Positions 8,030-15,257 of a stretch of 46,273 bases of DNA are shown piece by piece. The notes below the pieces were generated by a model. It was given only the letters and a program-made list of their open reading frames with translations. It had not been told where the DNA came from and did not search any database. The stretch's first letter is position 1; every line of letters starts with the position of its first letter. The DNA comes from Chloroflexota bacterium (GTDB lineage: Bacteria; Chloroflexota; Anaerolineae; UBA2200). The position numbers were made by a program, and so were the translations under genes. The stretch lies in NCBI GenBank assembly GCA_030607875.1, contig JAUWJD010000029.1, positions 1-46,273 of the forward strand. The letters run 5' to 3'.

Positions 8030-8269
8030 CTACCCCCGGCCTTTCTTGTAGCGGTACACGATACGGCCTTTTTCCAGGTCATATGGTGAGAGTTCCACCT
8101 TGACTCTGTCGCCCAGCAGGACTTTGATGTAGTAGCGTCGCATTTTGCCACAAAGGTAGGCTAGAACTTGGTGACCGGTTTCCAGTTCGACTCGAAACAT
8201 CGTGTTTGGCAAGGCTTCCACGACTGTGCCCATTACCTCCAGTCGTTGCCTCTTTTTCTGTTCTGTCAG
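8030..8269 (-). CDS. infA: Translation initiation factor IF-1, probable CTG start
   Basis: A small OB-fold factor that binds the ribosomal A site during initiation. The core [18 protein letters not shown] and the tail [23 protein letters not shown] match IF-1 throughout. The first in-frame ATG (8233) would give 67 residues and lose the N-terminal strand: homologues have about ten residues before GTV, and the upstream frame here reads [10 protein letters not shown]. That frame is open only back to a TAG at 8275-8273, with no ATG, GTG or TTG. A CTG at 8269-8267 follows six bases after the perfect site AAGGAGGTGA, giving a 79-residue protein. The internal ATG has GGAGG only two bases upstream, which is too close. 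A consensus promoter lies at 8384-8412. Confidence 0.85.
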   Translation of the reverse strand: MTEQKKRQRLEVMGTVVEALPNTMFRVELETGHQVLAYLCGKMRRYYIKVLLGDRVKVELSPYDLEKGRIVYRYKKGRG

Positions 8270-8275
8270 AGGCTA

Positions 8276-8285
8276 TCACCTCCTT
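8276..8285 (-). promoter_or_regulatory. Ribosome binding site that sets a CTG start for infA
   Basis: Minus-strand AAGGAGGTGA, a full complement to the 16S rRNA tail, ends six bases before CTG 8269-8267. It is far better placed for that codon than for the internal ATG at 8233. Confidence 0.7.
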
Positions 8286-8383
8286 CTGGTTGGTTTGCGT
8301 GCCGGATGACCGCAAGGAAGCTCGGCCTCTGGCGCATACGTTGACCGCAGCCTGCGCCACCAGGCGCGGTCTTGTGACACGTA

Positions 8384-8412
8384 ATTATACGACATATTGG
8401 CGTGTGGGTCAA
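8384..8412 (-). promoter_or_regulatory. Strong sigma-70-type promoter for infA-carD
   Basis: Minus-strand TTGACC (8412-8407), a 17-base spacer and a perfect TATAAT (8389-8384). It predicts a leader of roughly 110 bases before the infA ribosome site. Confidence 0.85.
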
Positions 8413-8857
8413 GTGCTACAACGCACAAAGCAGGCATCGTATATGCCTGTATACCGGGCAAGAGGAGGTAGACAGGTTGATCGAGGTGCAGGAGCAGAGA
8501 TCTCAGCCACGGCTGTTGCAGAGTCCACTGCATTATCATTTTGAACCAAGTCACACCTGCATTCGCGAAGCATCCCGCCATCTCCTAGGCGGGGCTGCGC
8601 CGCAGGCCGTCTCGCCCTCGCGTAGCATCTTCCCCGTCAGGGAGTCTTCGCCCCCTGCGGGGCCCTCCGGCGGCGTAGCTCGCGACGAACGGCGGCGGGC
8701 TTGCCCTGTCTCGGGACGACAGGACCGAGGCGGCCAGAACGAGGTGCAGATGAGAATCTCCTTCCTGTGTGGCTGAGACTCTTCAGTGCGTTCAGGGTGA
8801 CATATCGCGTTGCTTGTGGGTGACTTTGCTACAGCCCTGGGTCTCGGCCTGCACGCT
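8413..8857. repeat. Gene-free spacer with an HPERSEG-like dispersed intergenic repeat
   Basis: No gene is supported in this stretch. Around 8770-8810 the minus strand reads CHPERTEESQ in translation, the signature of the abundant non-coding repeat whose conceptual translation is usually HPERSEGS. Positions 8580-8730 are very GC-rich, with short inverted repeats such as GCCCCCTGCGGGGC. Conceptual ORFs across it have no recognisable protein features and I treat them as repeat artefacts. Confidence 0.5.
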
Positions 8858-8885
8858 TTGAAATGCCTGGGCAAAAGGGTATAAT
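8858..8885 (+). promoter_or_regulatory. Sigma-70-type promoter for kinase/transferase operon
   Basis: TTGAAA (8858-8863), 16 bases, TATAAT (8880-8885). Because it overlaps the frame's first ATG at 8863, it argues for the downstream start at 8929. Confidence 0.7.
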
Positions 8886-8928
8886 GGGCCCGTTACTTCG
8901 CATCAGCCGACTCTTCATCCGAGGCGTG

Positions 8929-9960
8929 ATGGATCTGCACGATGTCTTGCCTCTGGTCGAGGCCTATCTGGAAGACGCCGACTTGAGCAGCGTGCGTGGT
9001 TGGCATAACAACGCGCCCTTTGCTGTGTCGCCGCTGGCGCAAGGGGAGTACAACATGAACTACCTTGTTCGCCAGGGAGGGGCGGCCTGGGTCTTTCGCG
9101 TCAACATGGGCACGCAGATCAACCGCGATGACCAAATCCTCTACGAATTCCGCACTCTCAAGCTGCTGGAGACAACGGGCGTTACGCCACGCCCGTTCTA
9201 CGTGGACGACAGCCGGCAGCGGATGGAGTATGGCCTGTTGATCATGGAGTACCTGCCGGGTCAACCGCTCGACTATCGCCGTGATTTGGCGGCTGCAGCC
9301 CGGCTATTCGCTCGCATCCACACCCAGCCGGTGCCGTCAGAGCAGAACCACCTCATATACGAAGATCGTCCCTTGAGCATGACCTTTGAAGAGTGCGCAC
9401 GTCTGCTGCCCACATACATGGAGTCCGAATTGGCCGATCCCGCACTGCGGGACTACCTGTCCGAGGTGTTGGCCTGGGCTGACGAGGCCCGCTATCGAGA
9501 AGTGTACTTTGTGCAGGATCCATGGTCCTGTACTATCAACACCGAGGTCAATTCGGGCAACTTTGTTGCCGACCGGGAACGTGGCACGCTGCACCTGTTG
9601 GACTGGGAGAAGGCGCTGTGGGGCGATCCCTCGCAGGATCTCTCACATTTCTGCGCACCGATGACCACGTTGTGGAAGACGGACTATCGCATGACCGCCG
9701 AGGACAAGCGGCACTTTCTTGATGCCTATCGTGAACACATCTGTGACGCGCATTGGAGGGATACCGTGGTGGACCGTGTGCGGCTGCGCGATCCATTCAA
9801 CTACTTGCGTGGCATCTCCTGGTCGGCGATGGCCTGGGTAAAGTACCAAACCGGCGAGCACGCGCTGCGCAATCCAGATACGTTCATCAAAGTGAGCCAG
9901 TATCTGGATCTGGCCTTTTTGCGGGGCATGTTTGAACCCTATTTGCGGCCTGGAGCGTAA
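8929..9960 (+). CDS. Aminoglycoside/choline-kinase-like phosphotransferase (APH fold)
   Basis: A 343-residue protein of the APH/choline-kinase fold, presumed to phosphorylate an unknown small hydroxylated substrate. The nucleotide-binding lobe has the glycine-containing strand SPLAQGEYNMNYLV, followed by DQILYEFRTLKLL and the hinge LLIMEYLPGQPLDY. The metal-binding Asp lies in HLLDWEKALWGDPSQDL. The usual catalytic HGDxHPGN motif is replaced by INTEVNSGNF: the Asn is kept but the catalytic Asp is Glu, as I recall from a conserved subgroup of such kinases. ATG 8929 (with GTG just before it) follows GAGG; the longer frame starts inside the promoter. It is followed after three bases by a glycosyltransferase gene, so a shared pathway is likely. 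Confidence 0.75.
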   Translation: MDLHDVLPLVEAYLEDADLSSVRGWHNNAPFAVSPLAQGEYNMNYLVRQGGAAWVFRVNMGTQINRDDQILYEFRTLKLLETTGVTPRPFYVDDSRQRMEYGLLIMEYLPGQPLDYRRDLAAAARLFARIHTQPVPSEQNHLIYEDRPLSMTFEECARLLPTYMESELADPALRDYLSEVLAWADEARYREVYFVQDPWSCTINTEVNSGNFVADRERGTLHLLDWEKALWGDPSQDLSHFCAPMTTLWKTDYRMTAEDKRHFLDAYREHICDAHWRDTVVDRVRLRDPFNYLRGISWSAMAWVKYQTGEHALRNPDTFIKVSQYLDLAFLRGMFEPYLRPGA

Positions 9961-9963
9961 CAC

Positions 9964-10656
9964 ATGTTGGTTTCGGTGATCATACCGGCACTGAACGAGG
10001 TCGAGAACATCCAGCAGTGCATCGCCGCGGCGCAGCGCGAATACTCCTCCGACGAGCTGGAGATCATCGTTGTGGACGGCGGAAGCAGCGATGGCACGCG
10101 GGCGTTGGTGCCACCCGGTGTGCCCGTGCTCACTGCTCCACGGGGACGGGCAGGGCAGATGAACCTGGGGGCAGGGGTTAGCAACAGCGAGATTCTGGTT
10201 TTCTGCCACGCTGACTCGCAGCTACCCGCAGGATGGCGTGAAGCAGTGATTGAAGCGCTGAGCCGTGCGGGTGTCAGTGGTGGTGCCTTTGAGACGCTGG
10301 TTCTCCCGGAGAAGGGACTGCTGTGCCTGGGGAATCGCATGAGGACTCCTGCCCACTGGACTTCGGTGTACGGTGATCAGGTGCAGTTCATGACCCGAAG
10401 TACGTTCGAGCGGGTTGGTGGCTTCCCAGAGATCCTGCTGATGGAGGACGTGGAGATGGCGCGGACATTGCACAAAGCGGGCAAGCTGGTGCGCATTCCA
10501 CTGCGCGTGATCACCTCGAGCCGCCGCTTTGAGGAACGTGGGGTGCTGCGCCAGACTCTGCAGAATCTCTGGAACAAGATCAGCTATCTCTACTTGGGAG
10601 CAACACCTCAGGACATCGCCCGCAGGTATGTCTCCAGCAGGGAGAGGGCAGAGTGA
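9964..10656 (+). CDS. TIGR04283-type family 2 glycosyltransferase
   Basis: A 230-residue GT-A glycosyltransferase of the group named rSAM/selenodomain-associated transferase 2, sometimes linked to arsenosugar synthesis. It shows VIIPALNEVENI at the N-terminus, the nucleotide-binding IVVDGGSSDGT near residue 35, a metal-site-like HADSQLP near 80 and the acceptor-side MEDVEMARTLHKAG near 158. No membrane segment is seen. It overlaps the next gene by four bases (GTGA), indicating translational coupling. Its usual partners, a radical SAM protein and an arsenic methyltransferase, are not in the window, so the pathway is open. Confidence 0.85.
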   Translation: MLVSVIIPALNEVENIQQCIAAAQREYSSDELEIIVVDGGSSDGTRALVPPGVPVLTAPRGRAGQMNLGAGVSNSEILVFCHADSQLPAGWREAVIEALSRAGVSGGAFETLVLPEKGLLCLGNRMRTPAHWTSVYGDQVQFMTRSTFERVGGFPEILLMEDVEMARTLHKAGKLVRIPLRVITSSRRFEERGVLRQTLQNLWNKISYLYLGATPQDIARRYVSSRERAE

Positions 10657-11285
10657 AAAGAAAGCTCATCGTGTATGCCAAGCGCCCGCTCCCTGGTATT
10701 GCCAAAACGCGGCTGGGCGCTTCCATTGGCTTGGAAGAGGCTGCGGGCGTATACGCTCGGCTGCTGTACCAGTACTTGATGGAGCTCCTGCACGCGGACT
10801 TTCCAGACACTGAGATCGAACTGTCGCTGGCCTCTCCTGCCGATGTGCCCTTCTTCAAGGCCGCCTTTCCTGAGTGGACGGTGCAGGCGCAGGTCGAGGG
10901 CGATATTGGGGAACGGATGGCTGCGTCCTTTGCACAGGCTTTCTCCTCGGGAGCAGAGCGTGTGGTTCTGACCGGCAGCGACATCCCCAGCCTGAATCCC
11001 GCACTGGTAGAAGCGGCGTTCGAGGCACTGGAAGACGCGCCAATTGCACTGGGACCGGCTGCAGATGGCGGCTACTACCTGATTGGCATGCGTGCGCCTG
11101 GTGCAGACCTGTTCGCTGGTGTGCAGTGGAGCACCATGCAGGTGTTGGCCCAGACCACAGGACTGGCACATGCACAGGGCCTTGAGATTGCCTGTGTTGC
11201 CGTGTGCTCTGATCTGGATACGGTGACGGACTACCAGCGTTGGCAGCGGAGGCTTCTTTCGTCTGGGCCTGGGCTTGTGTGCTAG
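10653..11285 (+). CDS. TIGR04282-type nucleotidyltransferase-like transferase (DUF2064)
   Basis: A 210-residue protein of the group called rSAM/selenodomain-associated transferase 1, with a nucleotidyltransferase-like Rossmann fold. Markers are LIVYAKRPLPGIAKTRLG at the N-terminus, VVLTGSDIPSLNP near residue 108 and LGPAADGGYYLIGMR near 133. It starts with GTG inside the stop codon of the preceding glycosyltransferase gene. The two families commonly occur side by side, which supports a shared but undefined glycoside pathway. Its 3' end is overlapped by a frameshifted small membrane ORF. Confidence 0.85.
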   Translation: MKRKLIVYAKRPLPGIAKTRLGASIGLEEAAGVYARLLYQYLMELLHADFPDTEIELSLASPADVPFFKAAFPEWTVQAQVEGDIGERMAASFAQAFSSGAERVVLTGSDIPSLNPALVEAAFEALEDAPIALGPAADGGYYLIGMRAPGADLFAGVQWSTMQVLAQTTGLAHAQGLEIACVAVCSDLDTVTDYQRWQRRLLSSGPGLVC

Positions 11286-11537
11286 CAGCTCTCACCTGTG
11301 TACACGTGATGCGAGAGACGGACGGGAGATCGAGAAAACGCCGCATGGGCATCGGGCTGGTGGTGCTTGTCTTTTCGGCGGGCAGCAGGGCTGCTGTTTG
11401 GCACGACCCGGGGAACGCGGTATACTCTCGTCGTTACCACAGTGTCGGCGCTTGTGCCTTTTGCTTTGCCCCGTCGGATCGGGCGGGAGTGGGTAGAAGA
11501 GGAAGCTGCGCGGCAGTTCGTTGCTGCCTTCATCTAG
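11240..11537 (+). pseudogene. Possible small membrane protein gene broken by a frameshift
   Basis: Two frames join into a plausible membrane protein. From TTG 11240 one frame reads FVWAWACVLAALTCVHVM, then a basic loop and MGIGLVVLVFSAG. Around 11385-11405 coding appears to move one frame on, to AAGLLFGTTRGTRYTLVVTT, then VSALVPFALPRRIGREWVEE, and ends at TAG 11535-11537. The second part has hydrophobic stretches and a charged tail that look genuine, and it ends shortly before the next gene. It could be a decayed gene, a sequencing error or chance. I recognise no family. Confidence 0.3.
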
Positions 11538-11567
11538 AGAAGGTACGGCAAAAGGAAAGGGGTGGGT

Positions 11568-12704
11568 ATGATGTTATGGGACGGTCAAGCGTTTGAGGCT
11601 AGTCTGCGGCGCATCGCCGAGTTTGGCCTTGAAGATTGTATCGGTGCCAACGACTGCATGAGAGCGTGCCCGGTCAACCGTTTGCACGTCAACCAGAACG
11701 AGCTGGACTCGGTGATGGCCTCGGGTGTCTGGACGGAGCGCGTCAAGACGTTTGTCACGGAATGCGTGCAGTGCGGTGACTGTACCTTAGCCTGCCCGGC
11801 ACAGGCCCAGCGTGACCACATGATGCTTCTGCTCAAGTCCAGGCTACCAGACATTCCCAAGTCATGGAAAACCTACGTGAATCTCAAGGGGCGCCGTGAC
11901 CGCGAATGGCTGATTTCGCTGTCCAACATCATGGCACGCAGGCGCATTGGGCCAATGGGCAAATACGTGGACAAGAGGTCCCTGGAGCAAAAGCCGTTGC
12001 TCTTTTACTTCGGCTGCTACATCTTCTCACCGTCCGGCTCCCCTCTTGCTACGCTGAAACTGGCTGACCGCATTGGGTTGGACTACGAGGTGCTGGCGGG
12101 GCTCCGCTCGTGCTGCGGGTGGCCACAGTACCTGATGGGGCGCATGGGCTTTGCTCAACAGATGCTGATTCACCTGGGGGAACTGATTGATCAGGTTCGG
12201 CCCGAAGTGATCGTCAGCGGATGTGCAGAGTGTTACGTGGCCCTGCTGCGGCTCAAGAAAAAGACCGCGGCCAAGTGGTTGCCACTGACCACTCCTGAGT
12301 GGTTGCTGCGCCATGCGGACAAACTGACCTGGAACCGCCTTGACCAGCCAATCGCTTACCATGACTCGTGTCATATTTCCAAGAAGGTCGGCCACCCGCA
12401 GCCGGCCCGCGATCTATTGGCACTCATGGCTGACATCGTGGAGCTGACCGAGTCCCCGCAGCAGAGTCTCTGTTGTGGGTATTACAACATCCATGCCAAT
12501 CCTGAGTTGAATCACGAGTTACACCTGAAGAAGCTGCAGGCAGTGCAGGAGAAGGGGGCTGCGGGCATGGCCGTAGAATGCGTTACCTGTTGGGAATCGT
12601 TCATTGAGACTTTTGAGCAGGCGAATGTCCCAGTGTGGGATTTGATGGTGATGGCCGAACAGTTCACGCGCCCTGCGGGCCATCCCACGGAGGCGGAGGT
12701 GTAG
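11568..12704 (+). CDS. (Fe-S)-binding protein with HdrD/GlpC-like CCG domains
   Basis: A 378-residue predicted electron-transfer subunit. The N-terminal ferredoxin-like part has a normal motif CVQCGDCTLACP near residue 66 but an incomplete first motif CIGANDCMRACP, where the second Cys of the usual C-x2-C-x2-C-x3-C-P pattern is Ala. The C-terminal half carries two cysteine-rich CCG domains (SCCGWPQY with GCAECY; DSCH with LCCGYYN and ECVTCW), as in heterodisulfide reductase and glycolate/glycerol-3-phosphate oxidoreductases. ATG 11568 follows AGGAAAGG by seven bases; a GTG at 11562 is too close to that site. The next gene, one base downstream, encodes an FAD oxidoreductase that is the likely partner. 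Confidence 0.8.
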   Translation: MMLWDGQAFEASLRRIAEFGLEDCIGANDCMRACPVNRLHVNQNELDSVMASGVWTERVKTFVTECVQCGDCTLACPAQAQRDHMMLLLKSRLPDIPKSWKTYVNLKGRRDREWLISLSNIMARRRIGPMGKYVDKRSLEQKPLLFYFGCYIFSPSGSPLATLKLADRIGLDYEVLAGLRSCCGWPQYLMGRMGFAQQMLIHLGELIDQVRPEVIVSGCAECYVALLRLKKKTAAKWLPLTTPEWLLRHADKLTWNRLDQPIAYHDSCHISKKVGHPQPARDLLALMADIVELTESPQQSLCCGYYNIHANPELNHELHLKKLQAVQEKGAAGMAVECVTCWESFIETFEQANVPVWDLMVMAEQFTRPAGHPTEAEV

Positions 12705-12705
12705 A

Positions 12706-13926
12706 ATGGCGGAGACCAAGTACCTGATCATTGGCAATGGTGTGGCGGCAATATCAGCACTGCAGGAAATCCGCCATGCCGATCCCAGCGGGTCTATCCT
12801 GTTGGTCTATGACGAAGGCGAGCCTTTCTACTACCGCGCCTCGCTGTCAGAGTGGATATCGGGCAAGAACAGCGATGACATGGTGGCCGGCCGCACGCCA
12901 GAGTTCTATGAGAACATGAAGATCACGCAGTTGCACGGCCGCGTCGAGCGTGTCGATGCGGAGAAGCACCAGGCCTTTCTGGCAGATGGTGAAACGATTG
13001 CCTACCAGAAGCTGCTTGTTGCCACTGGCGCACAGGCCAATCGTTTCCCCGTCAAGGGCTTGGGGGAAGTGTTGGTCTTTCGTACCCTGGCGGATGCACG
13101 AAGCCTGAAGGAGCGCGCTATGAGCTGCAGGCGAGCGCTGATTGTGGGTGGTGGAATCCTAGGGCTGGAGCTGGCTGGTGGTTTGCACCTCCTGGGGATT
13201 GAGCACGTAGCGATAGCTCACCTGGGTCCCTTTGTCGGGCCGCCGCTGTTGGACGAACCGGCAGCGGAATGGTTGCAGGAACGCATGCGAGCGGATAGGA
13301 TTGTGCTGTACCTGGAGGATACTCTGGATCGCGTGGAAGGGCACATGACCTACCTCAGAAGCGGACGCACCTGGGAGTGTGACACCATCATACAGGCTAT
13401 AGGTGTCACTCCAGTCTTTCCTGAGGTGTCTGGCCTGCTCACGGGCAGGGGGATCCGCATCGATGACCACTGTCGCACCAACTTGCCTGATGTCTATGCG
13501 GCGGGGGACTGTACTGAGAGGCAGGTTCCTGGCAGCGATGTGTGGCGCACGACGCGCATCTGGCTGGACTGCTCCTGGCAAGGAAATACGGTGGGGCGCA
13601 ACATGGCCGGTGGGGACGATTCCCTGGAGGCCAAGCCCTTTTTCAATGCCTCTGTCCTATACACCTTCGACTACTCGTACATCGGTGAACCGCACGGAGA
13701 AGAGGGTGAAGCGTACCGGTGGCAGGGCAAGGACGGCTACTGCAAAGTGCGAGTTGTGGACGGCAAGTTCGCAGGCGCTCTGAAAATCACCGATCGCCAC
13801 GGCGCTATGGCCATGAGGGAGGCGGTGGGCCTGCCTGTCGAGGCAGACCTGGCCACGAGAATGTCGCATCCAGATTTCCAGTTCAACAACGTCACCGGCC
13901 AAGACTGGGACTATTTATTCTACTGA
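12706..13926 (+). CDS. FAD/NAD(P)-dependent pyridine nucleotide-disulfide-type oxidoreductase
   Basis: A 406-residue flavoprotein resembling rubredoxin/ferredoxin reductases and the N-terminal part of NirB. FAD-binding YLIIGNGVAAISALQEIR is at the N-terminus, the NAD-binding RALIVGGGILGLELAGGL lies near residue 145, and the second FAD contact VYAAGDCTE near 265. No CxxxxC redox-active disulfide is present, so it is not a disulfide reductase. The gene begins one base after the Fe-S protein stop, implying a two-subunit redox unit that may pass electrons between NAD(P)H and the CCG domains. Its stop overlaps the next start (TGATG). Confidence 0.85.
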   Translation: MAETKYLIIGNGVAAISALQEIRHADPSGSILLVYDEGEPFYYRASLSEWISGKNSDDMVAGRTPEFYENMKITQLHGRVERVDAEKHQAFLADGETIAYQKLLVATGAQANRFPVKGLGEVLVFRTLADARSLKERAMSCRRALIVGGGILGLELAGGLHLLGIEHVAIAHLGPFVGPPLLDEPAAEWLQERMRADRIVLYLEDTLDRVEGHMTYLRSGRTWECDTIIQAIGVTPVFPEVSGLLTGRGIRIDDHCRTNLPDVYAAGDCTERQVPGSDVWRTTRIWLDCSWQGNTVGRNMAGGDDSLEAKPFFNASVLYTFDYSYIGEPHGEEGEAYRWQGKDGYCKVRVVDGKFAGALKITDRHGAMAMREAVGLPVEADLATRMSHPDFQFNNVTGQDWDYLFY

Positions 13927-14789
13927 TGAAACACCGTGTAGTGTACGATTGCGACAACACGATGGGGTTGCCATGGCACGAAGTGGACGATGGCCTGACT
14001 CTGCTATACCTGCTGGGCCGGCCGGATATCGAGCTGTTGGGTGTCACCACTATCTTTGGCAATGGCACCATCGAGGAAATCTATGCACAGACCGAGAAAC
14101 TGCTGCATCGACTTGGACGGTCGGACATCCCCCTCTGGCGTGGTGAAGGAGAGCGGGGCGAAGGACCCACCGAGGCGGCACGCTTTCTGGTCCAGACGGC
14201 GTCAGCACAGCCCGGCAAGGTCACGCTGCTGGCAACCGGGCCACTGGGTAACCTGCGTGCTGCTGCGGAGCTGGACTCCAGCTTCTTCTGCAACCTGAAG
14301 CAAATCGTGTGCATGGGTGGCGTGCTGCGCCCACTGCGCATCGGGTACCGCAACCTCGCCGAGCTGAACTTGTCCTGTGACCCGGAAGCAGCGTTTGCGG
14401 TGCTGAACGCGCCTTGTCCCGTCACGCTGATGCACGCACGGGTGTGCATGCAGGCTCTTTTCCGCTGGTGGGACCTGTTCAAGGTCAAGAGGTGGAGCGC
14501 TGAGATGTGCCGCCTGCTGCGGCACTGGCTGCTGGTGTTTGGTGTCTACTGTGGTGTGCTGGAGTTCTACCTGTGGGATCTGCTGCCAGCCGTCTACATC
14601 TCCTATCCCGAGTTGTTCGACGAGAATCCTGTGACGATTCGCTCCACGGTGGCCGACCTTGAGAGTGGGATGCTGGTGCTGGCAGGAGAAGGCGAGGGCA
14701 CGATGATCAACATGCCCACACAAATCCTGGACAGGAAACGCTTCATGGCGATCCTCTATGAGGCATGGGCGCGGGTTGTGTATGAGTAA
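13926..14789 (+). CDS. Inosine/uridine-preferring nucleoside hydrolase family protein
   Basis: A 287-residue enzyme predicted to cleave the N-glycosidic bond of nucleosides. The N-terminal calcium/ribose-binding aspartate cluster appears as DCDNTMGLPWHEVDDG, a variant of the usual DTDxGxDDA with an inserted segment. ATGPLGNL near residue 100 and ELNLSCDPEAA near 148 are the other active-site segments. A longer frame extends back to 13719, but it overlaps the oxidoreductase extensively; ATG 13926, overlapping its stop by one base, is the natural start. Substrate specificity cannot be assigned. Confidence 0.85.
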   Translation: MKHRVVYDCDNTMGLPWHEVDDGLTLLYLLGRPDIELLGVTTIFGNGTIEEIYAQTEKLLHRLGRSDIPLWRGEGERGEGPTEAARFLVQTASAQPGKVTLLATGPLGNLRAAAELDSSFFCNLKQIVCMGGVLRPLRIGYRNLAELNLSCDPEAAFAVLNAPCPVTLMHARVCMQALFRWWDLFKVKRWSAEMCRLLRHWLLVFGVYCGVLEFYLWDLLPAVYISYPELFDENPVTIRSTVADLESGMLVLAGEGEGTMINMPTQILDRKRFMAILYEAWARVVYE

Positions 14790-15047
14790 CGCCAACTGTG
14801 CGTCTTTACTGTAGAACACTCAAAGGAGGTGATGTGTATCGAGCCATAAGTCAAGTCGAACGACTCCAGGGCAAGCTCTAGCCCATCTCTACAGCAAGGT
14901 GCCGTCGATGGGAAGAAGCTGCACCTCTCGGCAGGATTACCTTTCTCGATGAAAAGGATTGGAACGGCGGCGGCCCTGGAGAGCCGACAGCAGGCCGTAC
15001 TGTCAGGGGCCGAGGGCGCAAGCATCAAATGCTCGCGCGCCTTGGAT
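14790..15047. other. Gene-free region with a strong hairpin
   Basis: No gene is supported. A sequence like a strong ribosome site (AAAGGAGGTGATGTG, 14822-14836) opens only a 15-codon frame. At 15016-15038 GCGC-A-AGCAT pairs with ATGCT-C-GCGC around a CAA loop, just upstream of the protease promoter. It may end the upstream operon but lacks a T-run. I could not match the region to a riboswitch I know. Confidence 0.4.
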
Positions 15048-15076
15048 TTGACAAATAGATACATTGCGCCTATGAT
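15048..15076 (+). promoter_or_regulatory. Consensus sigma-70-type promoter for the secreted protease
   Basis: TTGACA (15048-15053), 17-base spacer, TATGAT (15071-15076). It predicts a leader of about 170 bases before the protease start. Confidence 0.8.
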
Positions 15077-15170
15077 TCCGTCACGTTGGGCTCAGCAAGC
15101 CCGGCCAGCCTGCACTCATCATTCTCACTGCAGATTGAGGCAGGAAGAGAAGTGAACGGGAAAGGGGGTG

Positions 15171-15257
15171 ATGGAAAGGGCAGAGCGGTCCGAAATGGCA
15201 AGGACTCAGACATGCACTGAGTCATCACACACTAAAGAGAGGAGAGTATCTAAATGA
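15171..15257 (+). CDS. Possible 28-residue leader ORF overlapping the protease start
   Basis: ATG 15171, directly preceded by AAGGGGGTG, opens a 28-codon frame whose TGA overlaps the ATG of the protease gene (ATGA at 15254-15257). The peptide is hydrophilic with no recognisable features. The geometry would allow translational coupling, but the spacing of the ribosome site is poor and chance is likely. The protease also has its own good site, GAGAGGAGAG. Confidence 0.2.
   Translation: MERAERSEMARTQTCTESSHTKERRVSK

Noticed and set aside
8402-8776. A 124-codon plus-strand ORF in the infA-kinase spacer.
   Set aside because: Its second half lies in the GC-rich HPERSEG-like repeat region, and its translation has no domain-like pattern; the strong promoter for infA on the opposite strand overlaps its start region.
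14822-14875. Short resemblance to 16S rRNA (AAAGGAGGTGAT and TCAAGTCGAACGAC).
   Set aside because: The two pieces are in the wrong order and spacing for an rRNA gene, and the rest of the sequence does not match; treated as chance.
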